Position numbers and translations under genes: made by a program
In this document: positions 7,850-16,871 of the stretch, one piece after another
Layout of the letters: each line of letters starts with the position of its first letter
How positions within the stretch are numbered: the first letter of the stretch is position 1
Assembly: GCF_003387475.1 (NCBI RefSeq)
Contig: NZ_QUNO01000014.1
Span: 1 to 64,000 of the forward strand
Reading direction: 5' to 3'
DNA: 64,000 nt
Origin: Kutzneria buriramensis
GTDB taxonomy: Bacteria; Actinomycetota; Actinomycetes; Mycobacteriales; Pseudonocardiaceae
Notes under the pieces: model-generated
The model's database searches: none
What the model was told of the DNA's origin: nothing
The model's input: the letters and a program-made list of their open reading frames with translations, nothing else

Positions 7850-9183
7850 CCACACGGCAACTGCACCTCAACGCGTTCCTGATGAGCGTGGGGCACCACG
7901 AGGCGTCCTGGCGGCTGCCCGAGAGCGACCCGCACGCCAACCTCGACATCGAGCACTACAAGAACCTCGCCCGCATCGCCGAGCGTGGCCGGCTGGACTC
8001 GGTGTTCCTGGCCGACAGCCCGGTCCAGATGGGCGATCCGGGCCGGCGGCCCAGCGGCCGGCTGGAGCCGACCGTGCTGCTCACCGCGCTGGCCGGGGCC
8101 ACCGACCACATCGGACTGATCGCGACCGCCTCGACGACCTACAACGAGCCCTACAACCTGGCCCGGCGGTTCGCGTCGCTCGACCACGTCAGCGGCGGTC
8201 GGGCCGGGTGGAACATCGTCACGACCGCGGGTGTGGAGGCGGCGCAGAACTTCGGCCTGGACGACCTGCCGGCGCACCGGCACCGCTACGAGCGGGCCGC
8301 CGAGTTCGTCGAGGTCTCGAAGAAGCTGTGGGACAGCTGGGACGACGACGCGATCGTGGCCGACAAGGAACGCGGCGTGCACGCCGAGGCCGACCGCGTG
8401 CACGTGATCAACCATGAGGGGCCGCACTTCAAGGTGCGCGGACCGTTGAACGTGCCACGCCCGCCCCAGGGCCACCCGCTGCTGGTGCAGGCCGGATCGT
8501 CCGAGGACGGCCGGGACTTCGCCGCACGCCACGCGGAGGCGGTGTTCACCGCGCAGCAGACCCTGGACGAGGGCAAGGGTTTCTACGCCGACCTGAAGGA
8601 CCGGGCCGCGCGGTTCGGGCGCGACCCCGAGCAGGTCCTGATCCTGCCCGGCATCGTGCCGGTCATCGGCGACACCGAGGCCGAGGCCCGCGAGCTGGAC
8701 GCCGAACTGGAGCGGCTGATCGTCGCGGAGTACGCCAAGGTGCAGCTGGCCAACCGGTTCAAGCTGTCGCCCGACGAGCTGGACCTCGACCGGGAGCTCC
8801 CCGGGAACCTGCCGACCGAGGACGAGATCGAAGGCGCCAAGAGCCGGTTCACGCTGATCGTCGAGCTGGCCCGGCGTGAGCGGCTGACCGTGCGGCAGTT
8901 GATCGGCCGGCTCGGCGGCGGACGCGGACACCGCACGTTCGCCGGCACGCCCGTGCAGGTCGCCGACACCATCCAGCACTGGTTCGACCACGGGGCCGCG
9001 GACGGCTTCAACATCATGCCGGCCGTGCTGCCGTCCGGCCTGGAGTCCTTTGTGGACAAGGTGGTGCCGATCCTCCAGGAGCGCGGGCTGTTCCGCACCG
9101 AGTACACCGGCGCCACACTGCGCGACCACTACGGCCTGCCCCGGCCGGCCGGCCAGTTCGCCCGGCCGGGAGTGTCCGCATGA
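7846..9183 (+). CDS. FMN-dependent monooxygenase, NtaA/SnaA/DszA family (copy 1)
   Basis: A 445-residue LLM-class flavin monooxygenase of the nitrilotriacetate / DszA / pristinamycin SnaA subfamily. Landmarks are GHHEASWRLPES, FLADSPV, SGGRAGWNIVTTAGVEAA and QAGSSEDGRDFAARHAE. It needs FMNH2 from the flavin reductase encoded at the head of the operon. In this context it most likely oxidises a C-S bond of a sulfone or sulfonate intermediate. It starts four bases inside ssuB (ATGA), and its stop overlaps a close paralogue. It shares long nearly identical DNA blocks with that paralogue, for example the 3' third. Confidence 0.9.
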   Translation: MTTRQLHLNAFLMSVGHHEASWRLPESDPHANLDIEHYKNLARIAERGRLDSVFLADSPVQMGDPGRRPSGRLEPTVLLTALAGATDHIGLIATASTTYNEPYNLARRFASLDHVSGGRAGWNIVTTAGVEAAQNFGLDDLPAHRHRYERAAEFVEVSKKLWDSWDDDAIVADKERGVHAEADRVHVINHEGPHFKVRGPLNVPRPPQGHPLLVQAGSSEDGRDFAARHAEAVFTAQQTLDEGKGFYADLKDRAARFGRDPEQVLILPGIVPVIGDTEAEARELDAELERLIVAEYAKVQLANRFKLSPDELDLDRELPGNLPTEDEIEGAKSRFTLIVELARRERLTVRQLIGRLGGGRGHRTFAGTPVQVADTIQHWFDHGAADGFNIMPAVLPSGLESFVDKVVPILQERGLFRTEYTGATLRDHYGLPRPAGQFARPGVSA

Positions 9184-10511
9184 CGCGCCGACTGCACTTC
9201 AACCTGTTCATCCACGACACCGGGCACCACGAGGCGTCCTGGCGGCTGCCCGACGCGCATCCGCTGGCGCACCTGGACATCGACTACGTCGAGCGGCTGG
9301 CCCGGATCGCCGAGTCGGCCAAGTTCGACTCCCTGTTCCTGGCCGACAGTCCCGTGCTGTGGGGCGACCCCGGGCGGCGGCCCAGCGGCTCGCTGGAGCC
9401 GACGGTGCTGCTCACCGCGCTGGCCAGGGCGACAAGCCGGATCGGCCTGATCGCGACCGCGTCGACCAGCTACAACGACCCGTTCAACCTGGCGCGGCGG
9501 TTCGCGTCGCTGGACCACGTCAGCGGCGGGCGGGCCGGCTGGAACATCGTCACCACCGCCGGCGACGACGCCGCCCGCAACTTCGGACTCGACGCGCAGC
9601 CGGCCCACGCGGACCGGTACGAGCGGGCGGCGGAATTCGTCGAGGTCTCCAAGAAGCTGTGGGACAGCTGGGACGACGACGCGGTCGTGGCCGACAAGGA
9701 CCGCGGCGTGCATGCCGAGGCCGACCGGGTGCATGTGATCAACCACGAGGGCACGTACTTCAGGGTGCGTGGCCCGTTGAACGTGCCGCGCTCGCCGCAG
9801 GGCTATCCGCTGCTGGTGCAGGCCGGATCGTCCGAGGATGGCCGGGACTTCGCCGCACGCTACGCGGAGGCGGTGTTCACCGCGCAGCCGACCCTGGCCG
9901 AGGGGCAGGTGTTCTACGCGGATGTCAAGCGCCGGGCGGCCGAGGCCGGCCGCGACCCGGACACCGTGAAGATCCTGCCCGGCATCGTGCCGGTGCTGGG
10001 GGAGACCGAGGCGCAGGCCCGAGAACTGGAAGCCGAGCTGGACCGGCTGATCGTGCCGAAGTACGCCGTCGAGCAGCTGTCGAAGCAGCTGGGCGTGCCG
10101 GCGGAGCGGCTCGCGCTCGACGATCAGCTGCCGGCCGACCTGCCGTCCGAGGACGACATCGAGGGCATGAAGAGCCGCTACACGCTGATCGTCGAGCTGG
10201 CCCGGCGTGAGCGGCTGACCGTGCGGCAGCTGATCGGCCGGCTCGGCGGCGGACGCGGACACCGCACGTTCGCCGGCACGCCGGTCCAGGTCGCCGACAC
10301 CATCCAGCAGTGGTTCGAGCAAGGCGCGGCCGACGGCTTCAACATCATGCCCGCCGTGCTGCCGTCCGGCCTGGAGTCCTTTGTGGAGCGGGTGCTGCCG
10401 GTCCTGCGGGCCCGGGGTCTGTTCCGCACCGAGTACGAGGGGAGCACCTTGCGCGAGCACTACGGCCTCGCCCGCCCGGCCAGCCAGTACGCCCTGGTGA
10501 CGGCGCAGTGA
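9180..10511 (+). CDS. FMN-dependent monooxygenase, NtaA/SnaA/DszA family (copy 2)
   Basis: A 443-residue paralogue of the preceding gene, with the same landmarks (GHHEASWRLPDA, FLADSPVLWGDPGRRPSGS, SGGRAGWNIVTTAGDDAA). Identity is high throughout and close to complete over the region around 10190-10300. This points to a tandem duplication, perhaps with later gene conversion. Differences concentrate in the 60 residues before the SRYTLIVELARRE block, a likely substrate-determining insertion. The ATGA overlap with copy 1 and the GTGA overlap with the next gene place it inside the operon. Confidence 0.9.
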   Translation: MTRRLHFNLFIHDTGHHEASWRLPDAHPLAHLDIDYVERLARIAESAKFDSLFLADSPVLWGDPGRRPSGSLEPTVLLTALARATSRIGLIATASTSYNDPFNLARRFASLDHVSGGRAGWNIVTTAGDDAARNFGLDAQPAHADRYERAAEFVEVSKKLWDSWDDDAVVADKDRGVHAEADRVHVINHEGTYFRVRGPLNVPRSPQGYPLLVQAGSSEDGRDFAARYAEAVFTAQPTLAEGQVFYADVKRRAAEAGRDPDTVKILPGIVPVLGETEAQARELEAELDRLIVPKYAVEQLSKQLGVPAERLALDDQLPADLPSEDDIEGMKSRYTLIVELARRERLTVRQLIGRLGGGRGHRTFAGTPVQVADTIQQWFEQGAADGFNIMPAVLPSGLESFVERVLPVLRARGLFRTEYEGSTLREHYGLARPASQYALVTAQ

Positions 10512-13500
10512 CCAGCAGGCTGCTCGGATACTGTCTGCGGCACCGCCGTGACCTGATCCTGTCGTACGGCGCCGCGCTGGTGGCCGCGACGGCCACGGTG
10601 GTGCTGCCGCTGATCATCCGGCAGATCGTCGACGACGTCGCCGCCGGCCGTCCCGGCGTGGTGCTGCCGCTGACGGTCGTGCTGGTGGCCGTGGCGGGCG
10701 TGCGGTTCGGCTGCGCCTACCTCCGCCGTTACCGGTCCGGACACCTTTCCCTCGGCGTGCAGTACGACATGCGCGCCGACGTGTTCGACTCGCTGCTGCG
10801 CCTCGACGGAGCCCAGCAGGACGACCTGCGCACCGGCCAGGTGGTCAGTCGGTCCATTTCGGACATCACGCTGATCCAGACGTTGTTGCAGATGCTGCCC
10901 AACGTGGTCGGCAACCTGCTGATGTTCGTGGTGTCGCTGGTCGTCATGGCCGTGTTGTCGCCGCTGCTGACGGTCATCGCGCTGGCGGTCGGTCCGGCGC
11001 TGTGGCTGATCGCCTACCGCAGCCGGCGGGACCTCTTCCCGGCGAATTGGCACGCCCAACAGGAGGCCGCCGAGGTCGCCGGCGGGGTCGAGGCGGCGGT
11101 GACCGGCGTGCGCGTGGTCAAGGGCTTCGGGCAGGAGAGCCGGGAACTGTCCGAACTGGAGGGACGTGCCCGCCGGCTGTTCGCGTCCCGGCTCCGGGTC
11201 GCCCGGCTGACCAGTCGCTACAGCCCCGCACTCCAGTCCGTCCCGGCGCTGGGCCAGGTCCTCGTGTTGGCCCTGGGCGGCTGGCTGGCGCTGCACGGGC
11301 ACATCTCCCTCGGCACGTTCCTCGCCTTCTCCAGCTACCTCGCCGGCTTCGTCAGCCCGGTCCGCCAGCTCGCCACCCTGCTGACCGTCAGCCAGCAGGC
11401 CCGGGCCAGCGTCACCCGCGTGCTGGAGATCATCGACACCGAACCGGGCGTCGCCGACCCGCCGGACGCCGTGGAGCTGCCGGACCACCCGCTGACCGTC
11501 GAGTTCGACGACGTCGTCTTCGGTTACGGCGACGGGGAACCGGTGTTGCGCGGCCTGTCGCTGCGCGTCGAACCCGGCGAGACCGTGGCCGTCGTCGGCG
11601 CCGCCGGCTCCGGCAAGTCCACCCTGGCCCAGCTGCTGCCTCGGCTGTACGACGTGCGGTCCGGTTCGGTCCGCGTCGGAGGCGTGGACGTGCGGCAGCT
11701 CTCCGTCGCGTCGCTGCGATCCCGGCTGGGCTTCGTGTTCGAGGACAGTTTCCTGCTCTCCGACACCGTCCGGTCCAACATCTGTTACGGCAGAACGGAC
11801 GCGCCCGAGCAGGCGGTGCTGGCAGCCGCGGCGATCGCCCAGGCGGCGGGATTCGTGGCGGAGCTGCCGGACGGATACGACACGGTGGTGGGGGAGCAGG
11901 GCCTGACCCTGTCCGGTGGCCAGCGACAGCGGATAGCGCTCGCCCGCGCGTTGTTGCTGGACCCGCGGGTGCTGGTGCTCGACGACGCCACGTCGGCGGT
12001 CGACACCCAGGTCGAGGCGCTGATCCAGGAAGGGCTCGCCGGCGTGACCGGCGCCCGGACCACATTGGTGATCGCGCACCGGCGGTCGACGCTCGCACTG
12101 GCCGACCGCGTTGCCGTACTCGACGACGGCCGGATAGTGGACGTCGGCACCATCGAGGAACTGGACGCCCGCTGCGAGCTGTTCCGGGCGTTGCTGTCCG
12201 GCGACGACATGCCCGATGTCGACGAGCAAGCGGCCACCGAACCGCCGCGCCCCGACGGGCGCACCCCAGAATTGTGGCCGGCAGTGGTCGAGGCGCGGCC
12301 CGGTGGCGTGGAATCCCGCGTGGCGACCATGTTCGCCACCGCGGCCGCCGGGCACGGCGGTCCTGGCCGCTTGGCGTCGGCGGGCGGCGGCCTGCTGATG
12401 TCGGCGCCGGCCGGGGAGGAGCTACTGGCCCGGCTGCCCGAGCCACCGGCGCGGGACTACGACCCGGGAGTGCCGCCGGAGCTGGCCCGAGCCGCCGACC
12501 TCTCGTTCAGTCTCGGCCGCCTGTTACGTCCGTTCCTGACGCCGTTGCTGGCGGGCCTGCTGCTGGTCGTGCTGGACGCGGCCGCGCAGATCGCCGTGCC
12601 GGTGCTGGTGCGGACGGGCGTCGACCAGGGCGTGGCGCAGGGTGCCGTGACCGCGCTGTGGATCGCTTCGGCGGTGGCGGGTGTCGTGGTGGTGCTGGAC
12701 TGGGCGGTGAGCGTGGCGCAGGTGCGGGTCACCGGCCGAACCGGGGAACGGCTGCTGTACACGCTGCGCGTCAAGACGTTCGCACAGCTGCAACGGCTCG
12801 GGTTGGACTACTACGAGCGCGAGCTCGGCGGCCGGATCATGACCCGGATGACCACCGACGTGGACGCGCTGTCGAACTTCCTCCAGACCGGCCTGGCCAC
12901 GGCCGTCGTCAGCGTGTTGACCATCCTCGGCGTTCTGGTCGCGCTGGTGGCGATCGACGGCGGCCTGGCGTTGGTGCTGGTCTGCGTGCTGCCGGTACTG
13001 GTGGTGGCGACGGTGGTGTTCCGGGCCCGATCGGTGCCGGCATACACCGAGGCCCGGGAGCGGGTCAGCGCGGTGAACGCCTATCTCCAGGAGCACGTCG
13101 CCGGTATCCGCGTCACCCAGGCGTTTCGACGGGAACGGCACAACGCCGCCGAATTCGCCCGCCGTGCCCGGGCGTTCCGCGACTCGCGGCTGCGCGCCCA
13201 GCGGTACATGGCCACCTACTTCCCGTTCGTGGAGTTCCTCTCGGCCGTGTCGACCGGCCTGGTGCTCGTGATCGGCTCGGACCAGGTGCGGGCCGGCGCG
13301 GTCACCGCCGGCACGCTGATCGCCTTCGTGCTCTACGTCGACCTGTTCTTCTCGCCGGTGCAGCAGCTTTCCCAGGTTTTCGACGGCTACCAGCAGGCCG
13401 TGGTCGGCATGAGCCGGCTACGCGGCCTGATGCGCACCCCGACCACGACACCGGCGGCCACCGATCCCTCACCGGTGCGGGAACTCCGCGGGGAGGTCGT

Positions 13501-14239
13501 GTTCGACGACGTGCACTTCGCCTACGGGCAGGGGAAGGAGGCGCTGCGCGGCATCACATTGCGCATCCCTGCGGGCAGCACCGTCGCCCTCGTCGGGGAG
13601 ACCGGCGCCGGCAAGTCGACGGTCGTGAAACTGCTGGCCCGGTTCTACGACCCGACCAGCGGCGCCGTTGTCGTCGACGGTCAGGACCTGCGGCAGCTCG
13701 ATCTGGCCGGCTACCGGCGACGGCTCGGCCTCGTCCCGCAGGAGCCGCACCTGTTCGGCGCCACGGTGCGGGACGCCATCGCCTACGGCCGTCCCGATGC
13801 CACTGACGCGGAGGTGGAAGCCGCCGCCCGGGCCGTCGGCGCGCACGGCATGGTGGCCACCCTGCCGCAGGGCTACCTGCACCCGATCGGCGAGCGTGGC
13901 CGCAACCTGTCCGCCGGTCAGCGGCAACTGCTGGCGTTGGCCCGCGCCGAGCTGGTGGATCCGGACATCCTGCTGCTCGACGAGGCCACCGCGTCGCTGG
14001 ATCTCGCGACCGAGCAGACCGTGCGGCTCGCCACGGACGCGCTGGCCCGCCGCCGAACCACGATCGTGGTGGCCCACCGCCTCACCACCGCCGCCGTCGC
14101 GGACCTGATCGTCGTGGTCGACGCCGGCGCGGTGGTCGAACAGGGCACGCACGAGCAACTGCTGGCGGCCGGCGGCCGCTACCACCGCCTATGGACCGCC
14201 TTCACCCACATGTCCGCTCCCGAGGGGATGCCCGCATGA
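10508..14239 (+). CDS. Fused double ABC exporter (two TMD-NBD halves in one chain)
   Basis: A 1243-residue protein containing two complete ABC exporter halves. Half 1 has a six-helix membrane domain (residues 5-310), Walker A GAAGSGKST (about 364) and signature LSGGQRQRIALARAL. Its Walker B is VLVLDDATSAVD, with Asp where the catalytic Glu should be. Half 2 follows a linker of roughly 100 residues and has its own membrane domain, Walker A GETGAGKST (about 1030), signature LSAGQRQLLALARA and intact ILLLDEATASLD. It thus resembles heterodimeric exporters with one degenerate ATP site. Start is a GTG overlapping the previous stop (GTGA); the stop overlaps ssuD. An exporter inside a sulfonate import operon is unusual. 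It may expel a toxic substrate or product (inference). Confidence 0.88.
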   Translation: MTSRLLGYCLRHRRDLILSYGAALVAATATVVLPLIIRQIVDDVAAGRPGVVLPLTVVLVAVAGVRFGCAYLRRYRSGHLSLGVQYDMRADVFDSLLRLDGAQQDDLRTGQVVSRSISDITLIQTLLQMLPNVVGNLLMFVVSLVVMAVLSPLLTVIALAVGPALWLIAYRSRRDLFPANWHAQQEAAEVAGGVEAAVTGVRVVKGFGQESRELSELEGRARRLFASRLRVARLTSRYSPALQSVPALGQVLVLALGGWLALHGHISLGTFLAFSSYLAGFVSPVRQLATLLTVSQQARASVTRVLEIIDTEPGVADPPDAVELPDHPLTVEFDDVVFGYGDGEPVLRGLSLRVEPGETVAVVGAAGSGKSTLAQLLPRLYDVRSGSVRVGGVDVRQLSVASLRSRLGFVFEDSFLLSDTVRSNICYGRTDAPEQAVLAAAAIAQAAGFVAELPDGYDTVVGEQGLTLSGGQRQRIALARALLLDPRVLVLDDATSAVDTQVEALIQEGLAGVTGARTTLVIAHRRSTLALADRVAVLDDGRIVDVGTIEELDARCELFRALLSGDDMPDVDEQAATEPPRPDGRTPELWPAVVEARPGGVESRVATMFATAAAGHGGPGRLASAGGGLLMSAPAGEELLARLPEPPARDYDPGVPPELARAADLSFSLGRLLRPFLTPLLAGLLLVVLDAAAQIAVPVLVRTGVDQGVAQGAVTALWIASAVAGVVVVLDWAVSVAQVRVTGRTGERLLYTLRVKTFAQLQRLGLDYYERELGGRIMTRMTTDVDALSNFLQTGLATAVVSVLTILGVLVALVAIDGGLALVLVCVLPVLVVATVVFRARSVPAYTEARERVSAVNAYLQEHVAGIRVTQAFRRERHNAAEFARRARAFRDSRLRAQRYMATYFPFVEFLSAVSTGLVLVIGSDQVRAGAVTAGTLIAFVLYVDLFFSPVQQLSQVFDGYQQAVVGMSRLRGLMRTPTTTPAATDPSPVRELRGEVVFDDVHFAYGQGKEALRGITLRIPAGSTVALVGETGAGKSTVVKLLARFYDPTSGAVVVDGQDLRQLDLAGYRRRLGLVPQEPHLFGATVRDAIAYGRPDATDAEVEAAARAVGAHGMVATLPQGYLHPIGERGRNLSAGQRQLLALARAELVDPDILLLDEATASLDLATEQTVRLATDALARRRTTIVVAHRLTTAAVADLIVVVDAGAVVEQGTHEQLLAAGGRYHRLWTAFTHMSAPEGMPA

Positions 14240-15285
14240 GCTCCGAACTCCTTTGGTACATCCCGAACCAGGCCGACCCCGGGCACCGCGGCGACACCGT
14301 CACCGACGACCACAACAGTCTGGCGACCCTCACCGAACACGCCCGGGCCCTCGAGCGGCACGGCTGGGACGGCGCCCTGATCGGCACCAGTTGGGGACGT
14401 CCCGACACCTTCACCGTCGCCACCGCGCTGGCCGCCCGGACGGAGACCTTCAAGCCGCTCATCGCGATCCGGCCGGGTTATTGGCGGCCGGCCAACTTCG
14501 CCGCCGCCGCCGCGACGCTGAGCCACCTCACCGAGGGCCGGGTGCTGGTGAACATCGTGTCCGGGCAGGACGAACTGGCCGCATACGGCGACACCGAGGG
14601 CGTACAGGCCGACCGCTACGCCCGCACCAAGGAGTTCCTGCAGATCGCGCGCAGACTCTGGACCGAGGAGAACGTCACCTTCCACGGCTCGCACTTCGGC
14701 GTCACCGACGCCACTGTCGCGCCGCGGCCCGGCACCTTTCGGCCGCCTCGGCTGTACTTCGGCGGCGCATCGCCCGCGGCCGAGGAAGTAGCCGCCGCCG
14801 AAGCCGACGTCCAGCTGTTCTGGGGCGAGCCCCTCGACGGCGTCGCCGAGCGGATCCAGCGGCTGAAGGCGTTGAGCGACGAGGTCGGCCGCTCGCATCC
14901 GCCGCTGGAGTACGGGCTGCGCGTCACCACCTTCGTGCGGGACACCACCGACCAGGCCTGGGCCGAGGCGGAGGCCAAGGTCGCCGAGATGGCCAACGGC
15001 AGCATTGCCCGTGACCCCAACCGATTCGTGGCCACCGGGCAGCGGCGGCTGTTCGACCTGGCCGCGCGGGGCGCGGTACTCGACGACAACCTCTTCACCA
15101 CGCCAGGGAGGTTCGGCGGGGGCGGCGCCGGCACCACCTGGCTGGTCGGCTCAGCCGAGGACGTCGCCAAATCGCTGCGCAAGTACCAGGAACTCGGCGT
15201 CACCCACTTCGTGCTGTCCGACACTCCGTACCTGCCGGAGATCAAGCGTCAGGGCACGCAACTGCTGCCGCTGCTGCGCGACTGA
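14236..15285 (+). CDS. ssuD: FMNH2-dependent alkanesulfonate monooxygenase
   Basis: A 349-residue SsuD-type luciferase-fold enzyme that converts alkanesulfonates to aldehyde and sulfite. Family landmarks: SWGRPDTFTVATALAART, AIRPGYWRPANFA, HLTEGRVLVNIVSGQDE and YFGGASPAAEEVAA. It ends with the conserved TWLVGSAEDVAKSLRKY. Length is slightly under the usual 380. Start overlaps the exporter stop by four bases, making it the last gene of the operon. Reduced flavin would come from the reductase encoded at 4745. Confidence 0.88.
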   Translation: MSSELLWYIPNQADPGHRGDTVTDDHNSLATLTEHARALERHGWDGALIGTSWGRPDTFTVATALAARTETFKPLIAIRPGYWRPANFAAAAATLSHLTEGRVLVNIVSGQDELAAYGDTEGVQADRYARTKEFLQIARRLWTEENVTFHGSHFGVTDATVAPRPGTFRPPRLYFGGASPAAEEVAAAEADVQLFWGEPLDGVAERIQRLKALSDEVGRSHPPLEYGLRVTTFVRDTTDQAWAEAEAKVAEMANGSIARDPNRFVATGQRRLFDLAARGAVLDDNLFTTPGRFGGGGAGTTWLVGSAEDVAKSLRKYQELGVTHFVLSDTPYLPEIKRQGTQLLPLLRD

Positions 15286-15485
15286 GAGGCCCGTTCACCA
15301 CGCTCAGGCACGTCCTCACGTTGGCCGTCACTGTTGTCGCCACACTTGTCCTCACCCCCTCGGCGTCCGCGACTGCCACCACTGATCGTCCTGACCAACG
15401 CCGCGGGCGCCGGCCGCTGGGCCGCGGGTATGTCGGGGTGGGTGATTGCTGAACGCGTCAGCGGCTGACCGGTCGTCGGGCTGCG
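15286..15485 (+). pseudogene. Possible relic of a secreted-protein gene
   Basis: In one plus-strand frame (about 15287-15451) the translation reads like a signal peptide: RHVLTLAVTVVATLVLTPSA, then an ASA-type cleavage site and a short Arg-rich tail before a stop. There is no ATG, GTG or TTG at a suitable place and no ribosome site. It looks like the 5' remnant of a secreted-protein gene, or chance. Otherwise the 200-bp gap between ssuD and the winged-helix gene holds nothing I can name. Confidence 0.3.
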
Positions 15486-15818
15486 CTACGACTGCTCGGA
15501 TGACCGGCTGGGTGGGACCACCGACCCGCCGGCGCGGGCGACGATCTCCTGGAGCGCCAACACATGCTGGTCGAAGGCGGTGCGGCCGCTGGTGGTCAGC
15601 CGGGCCGAGGTGCGGGGTCGCTTGCCGACGAAAGCCTTGCGGATCTCGACGTAGCCGGCGTCCTCCAGCGTGGTGAGCGCTTTGGACAGGGTGGAGTCGG
15701 ACAGGCCGACGCTGTCGCGCAGGACCGCGAAGTCCGCCCATGCGGTCGCGGCGAGGAAGGCGACCAGCGACAGCCGCGAGGGCGCGTGGATCAGCTCGTC
15801 GAACCTGGGCGTGGTCAC
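15486..15818 (-). CDS. Small winged-helix transcriptional regulator
   Basis: A 110-residue DNA-binding protein of the winged-helix (PF13601, MarR-like) type. The recognition region reads LRDSVGLSDSTLSKALTTLE, followed by the wing GYVEIRKAFVGKRPRTSARL. Start is a GTG at 15816-15818 with GGAG upstream, and it overlaps the stop of the membrane gene before it (GTGA). Such regulators usually repress their own operon together with a linked membrane protein. The palindrome at 16306-16329 just upstream of the first gene is the obvious operator. Confidence 0.82.
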   Translation of the reverse strand: MTTPRFDELIHAPSRLSLVAFLAATAWADFAVLRDSVGLSDSTLSKALTTLEDAGYVEIRKAFVGKRPRTSARLTTSGRTAFDQHVLALQEIVARAGGSVVPPSRSSEQS

Positions 15819-16291
15819 CGCTGGCTCCTGGACCGGCGCACCAGCGTGTCCGCCTCCCACCGAACGAGCATCGGCCCGACGACCGCGAACAACACCCCGG
15901 TGACCGCGGCGGCGATCGTTCCTGGATGGGGCACCCCGGCCGCCTTCAGGCCGAACCCGGCCGCCAGCCCCACGCCGAGCAGGCCCACCACAAAGGCCGC
16001 CAACCCGGTCAGTGTCCTGCGGGCGCCCAGGCCGCGGCGCGGCGAGGCGGCGCGGGCCGCGCGGCGCACCGGCACGTCGATGAGGCCCGAGGCGACCACG
16101 AACAGGGCAAGACCGACCCAGAGGAGCACGTCGCGCCCGGACTCGACGACCGCCGCGAGCGCGGTCATCAGGACGGCGTAGGCCCACCACCACCAGCCGG
16201 GGAAGACCTTCCGCCGGATCACCTGCTCGCGCCGACGGTCGATCTCGTTGAGTGCGCGTGCGGCGTCGGCCGGATCGACCTGATCGCTCAT
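15815..16291 (-). CDS. Conserved membrane protein linked to the winged-helix regulator
   Basis: A 158-residue protein beginning MSDQVDPADAARALNEIDRR. A cytosolic helix of about 30 residues, including the positive patch RRREQVIRRK, comes first, followed by four hydrophobic segments (about 35-52, 55-72, 93-113, 122-140). The start was chosen because a GGGAGGG site lies just upstream; the longer frame to 16627 runs through the operator. The gene is coupled to the regulator downstream. Function is unknown; similar pairs are widespread in actinobacteria. Confidence 0.8.
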   Translation of the reverse strand: MSDQVDPADAARALNEIDRRREQVIRRKVFPGWWWWAYAVLMTALAAVVESGRDVLLWVGLALFVVASGLIDVPVRRAARAASPRRGLGARRTLTGLAAFVVGLLGVGLAAGFGLKAAGVPHPGTIAAAVTGVLFAVVGPMLVRWEADTLVRRSRSQR

Positions 16292-16305
16292 GTTCCCTCC
16301 CCGAT

Positions 16306-16329
16306 AGTACTTTCCGGATGGAAAGTACT
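16306..16329. promoter_or_regulatory. Perfect palindromic operator AGTACTTTCC-GGAT-GGAAAGTACT arms
   Basis: Left arm AGTACTTTCC (16306-16315) and right arm GGAAAGTACT (16320-16329) are exact reverse complements around a four-base spacer. The site lies 15 bp upstream of the membrane-protein start codon, where it would cover the promoter. It fits a dimeric winged-helix repressor, most simply the one encoded by the second gene of this operon. Confidence 0.8.
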
Positions 16330-16871
16330 TGACGGTGTCCCGACCCGCAAGTGCCGGCGGCGCGGGGACCAACGGGCGCCGCCCATCAGGATGCGCAGGC
16401 CGAAACGTTCTCGGCCCCCGCACCATCGGCTTCGTCACCCGCATCAGCGATTGCACGCCCAGGTAGTGATCCAGCGGTGCCGCTTCGCGTCGCTCACAGG
16501 CCAGCCTCGAGCCCCGACGATCAGGTCCACGTTCACGTTGGCCAGCTCGGAGAGGGCGGCCGGCCACGACCGCGACGACCGGCTCGCCGTCCGCGGGGAA
16601 GATCTGACGTCGCTCGAAAGGCATCACGATCGCGTCATTCGCCGATGCCTCAAAGCGCAGCTGGTCGCGCAGCCCGGTGAGTTCGAACGGGTGGAGGCGC
16701 TAATGGTGCTCATTCACCCGAGGCTGGTCGAACCGAAATGGGTGGCAACGCGGTCACAAGTCACGCGACGGTAGCGAGGGCGTCAAGGCGTTTCATGGCA
16801 ACTTCCAGACGGACTCGGACGTCGTCGGCCTGAACGTCCGCCGCCCTGATCATCCCCAGTGGACAGTGGCA
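16330..16871. other. 542-bp stretch without a confident gene
   Basis: No frame here has both a ribosome site and protein-like composition. A minus-strand frame from about 16710 to 16510 reads like a fragment (FELTGLRDQLRFEASANDAI, PADGEPVVAVVAG) but has no start and breaks up. It may be the eroded end of a former gene. No repeats or strong hairpins were seen. Confidence 0.5.
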
